Source: Chionis minor (Eukaryota > Chordata > Aves > Charadriiformes > Chionididae). From it: a DNA stretch of 64,000 nt. Positions 39,419-51,425 of the stretch are shown piece after piece. Every line of letters begins with the position of its first letter. Within the stretch, counting starts at the first letter, position 1. The stretch covers positions 549,439-613,438 of the forward strand of contig VZSF01008512.1 of NCBI GenBank assembly GCA_013398295.1, written 5' to 3'. Both the position numbers and the translations under genes were made by a program. The notes beneath the pieces are model-generated. The model made no database searches. It was not told where the DNA came from and saw only the letters and a list, made by a program, of their open reading frames with translations.

Positions 39419-41610
39419 TTATGATTAACCTGATGCCATAGTGAGAGGAAAAAGCAAAATAAAATGAAGAATAGTATGTCTGAGTCTTGTAGCAGAGGGT
39501 ATCACAATTTGATAACTCTACATACATTTTTCAGACTCAACAATATATCTTTGTTTCAGGACAGGATGGAAAAAGAATTTTTTCTTTCCTTTCAAATAGA
39601 TCATGCTTGATGACTTTTTTCTTATTTGACTTTTTTCCCTTGGTATTTTAAATACATTGCTCCTTGCTAATTTCTGTGGATAATGATTTCATCCCAGGAT
39701 CACATAAGGAATATTTGACCGGTATTTCTGCTAACTTAATTCTCAGATGTTGCTACCCTCTTTTCTCACAAACTGATAATTGATTGCTATAATCAAGGCA
39801 AGAACAGAGGAGCTGGTTTCTCCTTTGTTTGGATTTCATACTTGCATTTCAGACCTGGAAAGGGGGTTTCTCATGCCCTAAAGCTTGTTTCTTTTCATAG
39901 TCTACCAGTTGCTGTAACAAAGGCTATAGCTCCTCCCTATGAACTTTTTATTTCTAATCCTAGACCTTTAGACCCACGATAACATTGTTACTACCATATT
40001 TCAAAGCAGATTTTTAAAATGCAAGTAAAGTTCCTGTTTCTAACAAAATGCGGATGCTTTGTTTATCACCCTGTGCATCTGGAAACCTCTGTTTTTCAAA
40101 AATTAAGCTTTATTTTCTCTTGGCTTTTTATTCTGGTATGTGCCAATAAATGTAGAGTTTATTCAGTGTAAGCAGAACTGCATTTGGCTGATTGATGTGA
40201 AGTCTCTGCTTGCTCAGTGGCAATGTACCTGTCATCCCGAAGGAGGCAAAAAGACAGAAGTGACAGCCAGCCTGTAGGACAAGGATATCGAGAGACCTGC
40301 AGTCTTCCTTAAGCGTAATGCCACGAAAACATAAAAGCAGGAAAAAAAATTATTGAACTGAAACGTCAAACAGCCACAGCATCTCTCTTCTCAGCGTAGA
40401 AGCAATTCATTGTTCCACTTCTAAAATTAAAAATTCTGCAACGCAAGAGCAAAATCCTGTTAGGAACGAACAAAGCAGTGAACACGTTGCTCCCAGCGCT
40501 GCTTTGCAGAGAGGCTGCAAGGCACTGGGCTATGGTGCAAGGGCTGACTGTGGTGCTGTCCATCAGGCACTGTCATTATCACTGCACAGAATATTTTCCG
40601 GGCTCAGACCTATTGAAACTTAACTGTGCTGGACCAACTGGGATCTCATTTACACTGGAGAGATCTACGTGACAATGAATTATTACCATGTTATTATTAT
40701 CACTGTTGTATCAGTGTAGAGAATCAGCGGCTAAAACGTGGAAAAAAAACATCTCTCCATTACTGAAAATTGCCTGTGTTTCATGTTGAGTGGGATGAAA
40801 GAGACAGAAATGGGATAGAATAGCTAAAAAGAATAGCGCTCAGCCAAACTCCCACGTATGCACTGCCGCTTATGCAAAACAGACCGAAAGCTGTCTTTAG
40901 CACAGCACTACCTACCAGCCACTATTTACATGGCAACTACTTCAGAGGAACAAGAAGCCCCACTCTTTTTAGAAAACCTTCTGTTCTTCTAAGAACGAAA
41001 GGCATCTGTCATATGCTTCTCATGATGGTGGGTGCCTCAGCTTATTACCGGCAGGAGAACAAAGGAGGCATTTTGCCCCAAGAATGAAGCAACAATAAAC
41101 TTGCTCCCATTTCTTCCTCTGTGAGGGGGCACGTTTCTTTTTGATCTAACGAGCGTAACACCAACATGAGCGAACCTCGTTCAAAACTCTTGCAACCCTA
41201 AGGCGTGTGACTACTTGAACATCAAGAATTATGGCAACATTTGCAGGGAGCTCATAACTTTAGGACGGCAATGATTTATCGGCAGCACTGACAGTTGCCT
41301 GGGTTGCTTGCCATGATACAGGCCAGTTGCGTTCATGATAGATTGAGGTCATTGAGGGGGAGTGGAATAAGTCCTGTCATATATCCTTCATCAGGTTTTC
41401 ATTTGTCTGTGAATTAGGGTTGTGGTAGCAGTGGGAAAAGGGTCTCATCTGAATGTTTATTTTTCTAGCCTGAAGGGCTCTGTTCATTAAACATGCATGT
41501 GTTTGATACCTGAAAAGGAGACATCAGCGTGAGGGATTTGTGACTCAACTCACCGACCTGTACTGCCAGTCAAACTTCAAATAAGGCAAAGTTTACAGCC
41601 TGGAAGTTTT

Positions 41611-41638
41611 TAAAAAAATAAAATAAAATAAAAAAAAA
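41611..41638. repeat. A-rich AAAAT simple repeat
   Basis: A run of A with a few AAAAT units is followed by nine A. It is an imperfect pentanucleotide repeat. Confidence 0.85.
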
Positions 41639-44600
41639 CCTGCGTAGAGCACTACAGGTCTTTGAACAGTCATGTGGACAAGTCTTTGAAATCGGTGTGC
41701 TCACCACATGTGTACGCTACTGCACATAGCAGATTTCTCCCAGCCCACTGTTGAGTTTCTGTGCTTTGTTCAGCAGTGCAACAACAACTAGAAATCCTAC
41801 AAAGAATGGATCGAGATTACACCTTCACAGAAAATGTCAACAATATTATGCAAGATTTCCAAAATTGGGTCTTTCACTTGCACACTTCTGGTGGATGGAT
41901 TAATTGATGTGCTCCTCTGCCTCACACTCACACGCACATAGGTACAAATAGGTAGCAGGGTCCTCACAGTTAAACAACTTGAATGTGAATCATGCCCAAA
42001 ACTCAGGACTCTTAATTTCTAAAATGACATTCCTTCCAGTGCTAACTAAATAAATTTTGCCATCTGAAGAGAATTTTCTAAAAACAGATAAACTCAAAAG
42101 CTGTAACCTTTTAACTTACTCTGTTCTTTTATCTTGTTTAGCCAATCTGGCATCCCAGAAATGCATGAAACAAGCGCGAAGATGGTAGTTTTAGCTCTGT
42201 ATTCTCTAAACCAGCCTGGGAAAACCAAATACATTTAGAAATCTTGAAAATTGTGTACAGTCACCAGAGGCAGGACCGTGGCAGACGAGGACTCGGAAAC
42301 AGGGAGTAGATGCAAAACATTTCACCACAGCAGGAAGCACGGATTTTGCATTTTATATATTTATTAGTCTGTGTGTGTATACATGTGTGTGATGAACTTT
42401 CTGCAACTGGAGCCAGTGGAGAGGCGCTGTTATCTCCCAGTGAGAGTCACGCTGCTGTTTGTGCTAAGACAAACCTTTAGTCCACACACTGCAGCTGCAA
42501 TAACCAAGCAAAACCTTTCTGATGGCACATACAGCCCTAGAATAACCATTAAAATATCAGCCCACATCTAACATTTATCCATGTGGCTTTGTTCCTTCTT
42601 GTACTTCTGTCAGGGTAACGAGAACTCACTAGAATCCATCCCTTTTCCACACATCTCTAATAGTGACCCAGTGGTCCTCACAGCCCAGGTGTGTTTCACT
42701 CAATATTAATGATGCGGACAGAGGTAGAGGAGAGGGGATGGCGACCTCCCATTGGCACCATCTGATGCAGACAGGAGGTGGTGGCGAAGGTACCCCACTC
42801 TTTGCACCAGTAGTATCCCAAATTTCCTGTGGTTTCTGTGATGTGATGGGTGTTTTCCTCAAAGGACGTCACGGACTGCTGTTGTCGCTGTCATGACAGC
42901 TAAGGCTCCCCCAAAAGATTACTGAGACACTGGAGCTCCTGAGGAGTGGATGGGTCTCCTCCCACTTTACAGGGAAGCAAAGCTAGAGCATCTCTGCCAA
43001 AATCAATTGAGCTTCAGCTACGCCAGTGGAGATACCGCCTATTTACACCCTAACTCAGGGATTGCTTTTGGCTGCATAGCTGGGCAACTGGGGAAATAGG
43101 AAAACAAAAGCAGATGGGTATAAGTAGGAATCCTTTAGGTATTGAAGGAGCTAATAAGGCCTGAACCTGCTCCCATTTGAATTTTATCAGATAAACAAAA
43201 AGAAAAAAAAAAAAATGACACACAGCTTAAACATATGCTTCCAATTTTCTCCAAACTAGTGAATGGAAAATACTGCTCTGTCATTTTCATACTTATTCTG
43301 CAGTATTTAAGGTTAGAGGTGGGTCACGTTTCTGTGGCAACTACTCTGGAAACAAAAATTCATTGTGCTGTAGCCTTATGTTACTTAAAATTCATAGCAT
43401 AAAAAAAACCTGAACAACTGTTTAAATACATTTTTAGGTATTTGCTTTAGATTCAGGATTGAGTCAGTCCTCCATGTCAACTGTAATCTGCAAAGCAAGG
43501 GAAAGACAAATAACGAGCCCCTCAAAGCCAGTTACCTCTCTTAGTTTCCCTATTACATGAGAAACATGAATTAGAAGACTCTTTTTCATTTAAAACTTTG
43601 CTGCTATTAACCACAATGGATATCCAAGACTTGCCCTGCAAGCTTTCAAGTTTGTTGTTTGTTACGTAGAGAAATTAACTTATAACAATGTATTCAGAAA
43701 TCTGTTCCTCTTTATTTTAGAGAAATCAGAACTGCTGTTCAGGAGTCCATTTTCTTTTGGGTTGTTGGTTTAAGGGTTTTTTCTTTCTTGAAATAAATTA
43801 AAATCACATGAAACAATGCAAATTCACTGTGCTTTCTCCAACATCTCTAACATTTTTCACCTTTTAACTGGGGACCCGATTTCCAGATGTGAAACACCGA
43901 CACCTCTCAACTGATTCCCCAGCTACTTCTGTTGTCTCCTCGCCTGCTCCCGAAGCCACACTGTCCATATCTCCACTTTTAAAACAGTCAGTGCTGGATG
44001 ATAGATTTAAGCCTGATGTAACTCTTCGGACTGCACTCTAATGGATACCAGAAGTATTGGTGACAACAGAGCAAGGAGAATCTGACTATAATTAAAGCTA
44101 GTTAGTAAGGATCTTCCCTGTTTCATTTTTACAAGCGTATCCATTAAATCAGATGGAATTTGTGAAATTGTGTTGAAAACTTTATGTTTGTGTATTTTTT
44201 GAGAATTTAGTACTCAGCAACAGATCCATATGAGCCTCGTTGCTTTCTTACATAAATTCCTTACTTTTAATTTGCCATGTTAGGGAATTCTGGAAGCTAT
44301 TGTAGTTGGTAGTAACACGAATCTGTATGATTTAATGTCTGTAATCCAGGTTACTCTAATCTAGAGGTATCAGCAGTTATTATACCAGCTTTCAGCATTT
44401 TCATACACATGGGTTTAGGAAGCCTCTTCTTGCTTTAGTCTGTCAGAGCAAGGAAAACTTTGACTTCAGACTTTCCTGAGAAAGAGCTACACCCTAGTAA
44501 GGGGAAAGTTTAACATGTCTTTCTGATTTTCACACAGACCTACACAAGGCATAAGCTTTTATGGATAAAACAGGAGCCTAATTTTTAATATCTGCCTAAT

Positions 44601-45270
44601 TTTTAAGTCCCAATGACACTATCAAGAAAAAGGGAACAGAGAGCATATCCTGAGAGTGAAATTTGTCTTTGATCTACTCTTCCTGAGGATCTTTTCCCTT
44701 TCTTTTGAAAATCTCCTTTGAGACAAGGAGATCTATTATGTATCACTTACCAAACAGTAAATCCAGTAGTGATGTCACTCAGGAAAAATCCAAACAGCAA
44801 CTGTCAGCTAGGTTCAAGGAGCTACCCACTCTGCGGTGCCGGACAGCGAGATGTCCACGTGTGGTTGCTTTGCATTGGATATTTCATGCATTTCTGATTT
44901 CCTAAAGTAGGTGATCATCAGTTTTCTATGGCTTGTTTTGACCTTATTCAATGGAAAATGAGGTGCTATTTCTGGCATGCTTATGAACCTACTGTTTAGT
45001 CCTAAAAGTTTTGCAAGAAAAGGGATAATAAATAGTTATTCACTTCCACTGAATAGCTTTGTAGATTATGTGCTGAGGGCAGTAACAGCTGCTTCTCGTT
45101 ACCAAAAAGGCCTCCTACCATGTGTACTGCTAACACACCGAGCTAAGGTCAAGCCGAGTAGCAGGTTTTTTTCCTCAACATTGTTTAAAAGCTTTTAAAT
45201 AAAACCATATTAGAAATACAGTCACTTCTGGTAACTGATTTTCAGAACTGAAGTTAGAAGAGCTGTAAGC

Positions 45271-45314
45271 TCTTCTCTGTTTCTTCTCTGTTTCTTCTCT
45301 TCTTCTCTGTTTCT
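45271..45314. repeat. 11-bp pyrimidine-rich tandem repeat
   Basis: Four copies (one shortened) of TCTTCTCTGTT lie in tandem. One strand is almost pure pyrimidine apart from the G in each unit. It is a minisatellite-like array and probably length-variable. Confidence 0.9.
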
Positions 45315-46630
45315 GATTTGGAAGGCTTTTTCTTTTCTGTGTTAAAACACTGGGCTGTCTTTATGCGGATTTTTGTGATCGGTTCTTGAAGCCTTTATTC
45401 CTCTCCTGCTATACCTTTTTTCATTCTACTGCACATTTTCTCCATGAAAGCAGTATTATAGCCTGGGTTGGTAATTGCTCTGAAAACCCACACCTTGCTT
45501 TTTTTTTTCCTGCAACACGCACCACAGGGTTTGCCTGTTCCCACCCAGGGGAAGGGCACGCTGAGCGCCCAGGTCAGCTCCTGCCCACTGCAGAAAGGGG
45601 CGGGTGGGCTTCCTCAGAAAGCAGGGCTGACCCAAAATCAACACGGAGAGGAACAGAGCAGCACAACAGCTTCCTTCTAAAACCATCTTGCTGCCAGCGC
45701 ATGCCTCTTTCGTGGTGGTTTGTGGAGGGATCGGCACCTATGTGACCTTGCCCCCTCACCGCGGCTGCTCATTAAGGGGTGGCTGTAATTCATGGTTAAC
45801 ATCGTGCGACTGGTTGGTGCTAAGAATCACACTCCTGACAGAGGGTTCATCCCAAAAGATAAGAAATCACCTCTGTCCTGGGGGTAGCCTTCCCCTCNAA
45901 AGCAATGCATTAACTACCTGTAACAGAGAGAAAAACAAAGCTCTTTGTACAGGTAGGAAAGAGAAAATCTGAAGCCATGACTCTGCTGCGGTTTCTAATT
46001 ATGGAAGGTCTTTTAGAGGCTGGGAAAGTGACTGTAAGCAAGCAGAGATTCTTAACAAAACTGCCAATTAGTACTACTAATAATCCATTATATACTTCCT
46101 CCTAGGCCAAAATGCACTTAGTACAGACATGGTACACAAAGATGCATGGGTTTTTTTCCCACTTATTCTCAGTTGGATTTCAAATGGGAGTAAGAAATAA
46201 CAATTTGTATTGATAAAGTGGCAAACGTAAATACAATCACTACCTGATCCCACAATGATGTTGCATTTCAGTGGAAAAAAATAGCCAGTTGTCATTATAT
46301 CCTTATTTTTCTGCATTTTAGTTTCCAAACTGCCAGACTCTCCATCCTGCCCCAAATCTGCACAATTAGTGGCATAAAGCTGTAAAAAGTAGATGAGTTT
46401 TATGAAGTATATGCAACATTATTTCCTCTTAGATCACCAGATCTTACCTATTTTCAAAGCTGACTTGGTGTTTACTCACAGAATTGGCTTCTGTTGGAAG
46501 AGACAACTATAGTAAAGAGACACAGATGGATTTGCCGGTGCCCATGGAGGAAGCTCCATTCCCAGCAACACCTTACGTTTTCTGTTCAGTCTTAAGCAGC
46601 TCAGCACTTTTGGTAAACACATTTTCCAGT

Positions 46631-46673
46631 TAAAAATAAAATAAAATAAAATAAAATAAAATAAAATAAAATA
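46631..46673. repeat. (AAAAT)n microsatellite
   Basis: About eight uninterrupted AAAAT units occur in unique sequence. It is a clean pentanucleotide microsatellite, likely polymorphic in length. Confidence 0.95.
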
Positions 46674-47898
46674 CCACAAGCAACTTTCACAGAGTGTAAA
46701 GAAATTTAACCAAGTTACTGATAATGCCACAGCAACTGGTATAAAACCTCAATCCCAGCTTCCCAACATCTGTCACGTGCTGAATTGTCATAGGATGCCG
46801 ACACAATAGACATAGAAAAGCAGAGAATGTTCCTACTACGTTACTGAGTTCTTAAGTCATTTGCAATAACTTATATAGGACTTTCAGCAGTTACCACCGT
46901 GTTTTTTATTCGAGTCCAAATCATTCTAAATACAACCCCAAATTGGCCTAGTTCACCCAGCCGTGACTAGGCTGGAAGATTATCATAAAGGGTTGGATAC
47001 CAAACAAAGGAAAGGAGTAATATATGCTACTAAAACAAATGAAACTTAGAAAAAAATTAAAACCTGCCATGTTAGGGAAGACGTATCAGAAAGTCAAAGT
47101 CTGAAGCCAATGCAGATAACAGAAAGTAAAGGTGATTTAGACCATCCATGCTTTTTTAACGGTATGAAATAGACAACTGCAGAAAGAAAAGTATTTTCCA
47201 CTTTGGTTGACAAATCTTGTTTGTGATAACCCTCACTCTAATGAAAAAAATGTGTGGTATACTGTTTTTAATTGCAGAAGTCAAGGCTGACTTTAAAGTT
47301 CTCTGGTACTGATTTGGTAGTCATCACTGTAAATCCCTGTCGTTCATCTCTGCCATCAACTTTAACATGAATAAGTACCACAGATGGAAGGATGCACCAA
47401 AGTCTCCATCCTTCAAAGCAGACTGTAGCACGGAACAGCCTCTTGTAGGGCTCTGGAGTGGTCTTACTGTATTCTTTGGCCTCTCCTCAGCTTTTGACAC
47501 CGTTCATCTCTCTGGGCCACTCACCTCCTTCCTTAGCTTCGCCAGTGAGCATGGTGCACATCTCTTCAAAGCAGTCACTCGGACTGCTGTAGGCAGCGTG
47601 GGATAAATGGACCCCTAAAACACAAGGGTAACTGGGAATTCTTCAAGAACTTCACATTCATGAGTGAAGGTTTCTCCTAGTGAAAACTACCCTGGTCAAT
47701 AAAGGAGATGAAAGTAAAATAAGTAATTATACCAATCAGTGACACTGGTAGCAATGGATACAAAGAGATAGCCAGGTAACAGAGGTGCATGATGGGGAAA
47801 TGAATGAATGAAAAGCAGATAGCCAGTAGGATTAAACAAGAGATTCTCTAAATAAAATCCTACCATGACTATATCCAAACCCAAATAAGGATGACATC

Positions 47899-48093
47899 TT
47901 GTCTATCACAGTGCAGGGGGGAAAGATTTCATGTCATCTAATTGCAGAATTATATATTGCAGAATATCTACTAGATATTCTGCCGTCAACTGCAGAGGTT
48001 GTTAAGGAACAATTGTTACTTTTAAAACAAAATCATAATAACATCATCGAGAAAATAACTGAGTTGTTCATGTGTAGAGAAAATGACTTGTAA
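47899..48093 (+). other. Weak protein-like open frame, origin unclear
   Basis: The frame starts at TTG (not a genuine start) and ends in TAA. Its second half reads like a helical, charged peptide (LPSTAEVVKEQLLLLKQNHN around residues 28-47). Two CAG acceptor-like sites after short pyrimidine tracts lie just upstream of this half. It sits immediately 5' of the degraded LINE piece at 48.17 kb, so it may be part of that element, a relic exon or chance. No family is recognised. Confidence 0.2.
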
Positions 48094-48164
48094 AAAAGTT
48101 CAAATGACGATGAAATTTCAAAGGTCTAGGAAAAAAGGAATATTGTGCTAGAATTTAATAAGCA

Positions 48165-48320
48165 TACACAACATACCATGGGAAATCATAGCCCAGTTAG
48201 CATGATTTTGATCTAAACAAAATATTTGAAAGGCTGATATGGGAGGCATTCACTTAGAAAGCAGCAGTGTAGCTAATGTCAATGTCAATCAGTTTGATTT
48301 TATGGGAAATGCATCTTGCC
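48165..48320 (+). mobile_element. Degraded CR1/L3-like LINE remnant (RT region)
   Basis: The word 'AATCATAGCCCAGTTAGCAT' resembles the conserved non-LTR reverse transcriptase segment encoding N-Y-R-P-V-S-L-T, and it is followed by the AAAATATTTGAAAGG stretch (the K-I-L-E-R-like part). The downstream 'CAGTTTGATTTTATGGGAAA' resembles the later Q-x-G-F-x-x-x-x-S region. The frame is broken by stops, so this is an old inactive copy, clearly older than both CR1 insertions. Its limits are uncertain, and it may begin as far upstream as 47.6 kb. Family assignment within the CR1/L3/L2 group rests on recall of the conserved block, not on alignment. Confidence 0.5.
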
Positions 48321-48339
48321 AGAAAAAATAATCTGTTTT

Positions 48340-48792
48340 TTAAAAAATAGGATTATAAATATGACTTATAGAGGTAAATATATTCACATTATATAAACAG
48401 ACACGCTGCAGCAGTTGGCTTGCTGCCCCATAATCAGGGCATGAAAACCTGTTATGTGCAGGGGTTTGTTTTGTAGTAGACACAAGTTTGCGGCAACCAC
48501 ACCAATCATCTTCAAGTGGTTCTGCTGCTTTTCTCTCGGCAGTTAGGTATCTTCCTCCATACCATGATTTACCATTTTTCTCCATTCCACAAAAGCATGT
48601 TGCAGAATTCATCACTCGGTATTTCTGGTGGGAAAGGCTTGTGACAAATAAAATATTTGGACCCTTCTGAATTCCTCCAGTGTAATTTATACCCACTCTA
48701 AAACCTACTGTGTTACCAAAGCAGTGTAAAGGGTTTTTCACATCAAAGAAAAACAAAAAGTGGTTGTATTTCACTGTTATTGATTTTAGCAC
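48340..48792 (-). other. 150-codon open frame of unknown status
   Basis: An uninterrupted frame of 150 codons lies on the - strand in otherwise AT-rich DNA. The first codon is GTG; the first in-frame ATG is well inside it. The middle part is rich in charged and cysteine residues (for example SATCFCGMEKNGK and LEDDWCGCRKL). Acceptor-like sequence ending in AACACAG lies near its 5' part, and donor-like GGTAAATC and AGGTTTTC lie further in, so one or two exons could be hidden here. I recognise no family. It lies beside a LINE relic and could also be a decayed retroposed sequence or chance. Confidence 0.2.
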
Positions 48793-49790
48793 TCTTTAGC
48801 TGGAACTTAAACCTAGTATTTCTTTCTCCTAGCATTAAAACCAAAATTCTCAAATTCTTGAACACAGTTTGCATTTCTTCTGTATCAACTATTTTTAACT
48901 GGAGCATCATTATCTCTGAGAGAGAAAAAAACTAAAATAAAATTCTCTTTAAAACATACGTGCACACATGATGTGTCTGATGGAGCTCTGTAATCAGAAG
49001 CAAACTCATGTATCTGCCTTATAGTGCAATGAACTCACTCACCCATGCCTACCCTTGCATCCTACCCCAAAATTAAAGACCCACATATAATTTTCTGGAA
49101 TCATGAAAAGCCACTAAGAAAGCATAAAAATGCACAGAAATCCAAGCCACAAACCATAGTACATCTCTCAGTAAGCAGTAAGCATGACAAAATCATTTAA
49201 AACATGGGGGAAATGTTTGTAACCTTGTTAAGAATTTTCACGGTCTAAATCTTATTTTCTTTTTCCCCTGTGAAACTTCACCAGTAGGAAAGATTCTTCC
49301 AAAATTGGTAAGTACAGCCTGGAAAAATCAACTGCACTATGACGAACCAAGATACCATAAATATATCTCTAATCTATGTGGTTTGGAAATGCAATTTAGA
49401 AAGAGATTACTAATTAATAATTTTTGCATTCCACAAAGCAAAATGTGTTTTTATCTAAATATCCCTACAACACTTTTAATTTCCAGACGTACTACAGCAT
49501 CCAGTTCATGAAGCATGAGCTATATGGTTTTATTCCTATTGTATAAACTGTATTGCACTTAGGTTTCATGGACTCTTACCAGTAGGTGAGTGTCTCTGAA
49601 TTTCTAAGAATTCATAATAAGGAAATGAAATACTGAAGATGCAAATATTTATCCAAAGTACACATACAATTTAAAATTTTTGAATTATAAAGAACTATTA
49701 GTCTTTTGGACAAATACTTTTATCAAGTGTAATTTTTAGATGAAACAATTCCAGAATCAGTAGTTATCTCATTGAAAAATATCCAGAGTT

Positions 49791-49833
49791 ACCATAACAA
49801 TTGTTATGTTAATTACTGTCATGTTGTTATGGT
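49791..49833. promoter_or_regulatory. Palindrome and inverted repeat with SOX-like half-sites
   Basis: CATAACAATTGTTATG is a perfect 16-bp palindrome (49793-49808). In addition, ACCATAACAA (49791-49800) pairs with TTGTTATGGT (49824-49833) across a 23-base gap. The half-site TTGTT/AACAA is the core bound by SOX HMG proteins. The geometry is seen in the sequence; binding is inference. Confidence 0.3.
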
Positions 49834-50258
49834 CTTTATTCATGGTCAAGATGACTCTGAATTACACATTTTCTTGAAGATCTCCTGTTTCCTTGTTTAA
49901 ATCTGGAAATTATTGTCCTTCAATATGATGTGGCTCTATTCTGAACCTGTCTTCACCAAAAATTATTCATAAGAAAATATTCTTTGTTGCTCACCTGGTA
50001 ATATAATTTTATTTATTCAATACTTTAATTACCTAGCTCTTGAGGTTGCAAATAATATTAATGACTCTGGACATACATACAATGCTGATTTTTCTTGCCA
50101 AATTGAATTCCAGTTAGAGTTCTGTAGCAGAAAAATGTAGTTAAATCAAGAAGAGGATCAGGAATTCAACTGAAATTAGGCAGAGAGAATAAGGTAAAAC
50201 CTTGGGAAATATCTCTCTCCCTCTCTACTTCTGATCTGAACTCATCATCTGTTCCCCT

Positions 50259-50350
50259 AAAAAAAAAAAAAAAAAAAAACCAAACAAAAAAAAAAGAAAC
50301 CAAACCAAAAAACAAACAATAACAAAAAAACCCACCAAAAAACCCAAAAC
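50259..50350. repeat. Poly(A) and A/C-rich tract
   Basis: A pure run of 21 A is followed by about 70 bases of degenerate CAAAC, CCAAAA and ACAAACAAT units. It is like the tract near 3.1 kb. It may be the tail of an old retroposed sequence, but no body is recognised upstream. Confidence 0.85.
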
Positions 50351-51425
50351 AGAGGGATGGACCGGATCCACCTTTAGTTTTTAATCCCGAATTAGGAGAA
50401 GCAAAAGTCTTTCAAGCTGGTATTCATTTGTTATTTACTAGTCCAGTAAAACTGCACTCTGCAATTCAGCTGCACTGGGTGCAAGTCATGAAACAGCACA
50501 GAAAACAGCGCTCCAAAGAGCTGCCAGAGGGTCCGTGAGTTGGGTCACTTTGCATTTTTGCCTACTACCGATTACATGCCCAGTTTGTCTCCTATGATCA
50601 ATGACCACAAATACTGGCAGAGGTTGGGGTGGGGTTGGGGTTTTTTTTGTTTGTTTCTTGGTTGTATAACATCACAAAGACTACCAAAAACAATGATTTG
50701 CCTGTGGACTGCCAATTTAAAATCCCATTACTGTTTTCCGTATCTCAGAATCACTTGTACCTAGGCATTTAGTTTTGGCAAAAACCACATCATAGCAGTA
50801 GCTCTTCTGGCCTGGCACGCCATACACTGACTGGACCATTTCAAAGGCAACTAAGCAGCTCACTTCAAAAGGGAAACCACATGGCTGCTGAGCAGAGACA
50901 GATAGCACTGTGGGAGCAAAATTAGAAAGCACTGCTTCTCAGAAGTGCATTACGTGGCCAAACATAAAGATATTTTAACTCCAAAAAAATATTATGTAGA
51001 AGTAATGAGTGGACCACTGAGCTCAATGCTTGCCGAAGCATTCCCAGATCTGTATGTAAAGTGTGCAGCCTGTCCCCTGGAAAGAAAGCACGACCTTTTG
51101 CTGTTGCTATGAATTCCTAGCTGGCATTTTAAACCTAGCTAGCATAGATGATACCCACCGTGCTCCAATCCCCCTGTTAACAAAATGCTCAGTAAGCCCT
51201 TCTGGCTGTGCTTGACAATTAAGAAAGAGAGTTGGCCATCAAAAAATAGCTGAGTGGCCATCATCCAGGAAGTCACAAAGGTACTCAATTAACCTATTGC
51301 ATAGAAATGCATTTTCTTAAAGAAATTGCTTTGTCATGTTGTTAAACTTGGAGGGTATTTAAATGTGGATAAGCGAAGTTTTTTGTCAGGCATTTTATAA
51401 TACTTTTGGATACTTTCTTTCACAG

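Larger units (their letters stand above)
34783..47640. other. Unique non-coding DNA
   Basis: No host exon can be supported. The stretch holds scattered simple repeats (41611-41638, 45271-45314, 46631-46673), an imperfect 25-bp duplication at 39369-39418 and a motif-rich part at 37.99-39.07 kb. A GC-richer patch at 45.5-45.8 kb has overlapping open frames on both strands but no CpG island and no similarity I recognise. Confidence 0.5.
48793..51425. other. Unique AT-rich DNA
   Basis: No gene is recognised. It contains a palindromic SOX-like cluster at 49791-49833 and an A/C-rich tract at 50259-50350, listed separately. No upstream exon that could join the candidate at 51.4 kb was found with confidence. 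Confidence 0.5.

Noticed and set aside
45386..45980. Overlapping frames in a GC-richer patch
   Set aside because: Frames occur on both strands with no splice sites, CpG island or family similarity.
47367..47606. Frame containing SSAFDTVHL, like the LINE reverse transcriptase motif AFDTV
   Set aside because: Only one short motif matches; the flanking residues do not fit a reverse transcriptase and no nucleotide block supports it. Probably coincidence, though an old LINE piece lies 0.6 kb downstream.
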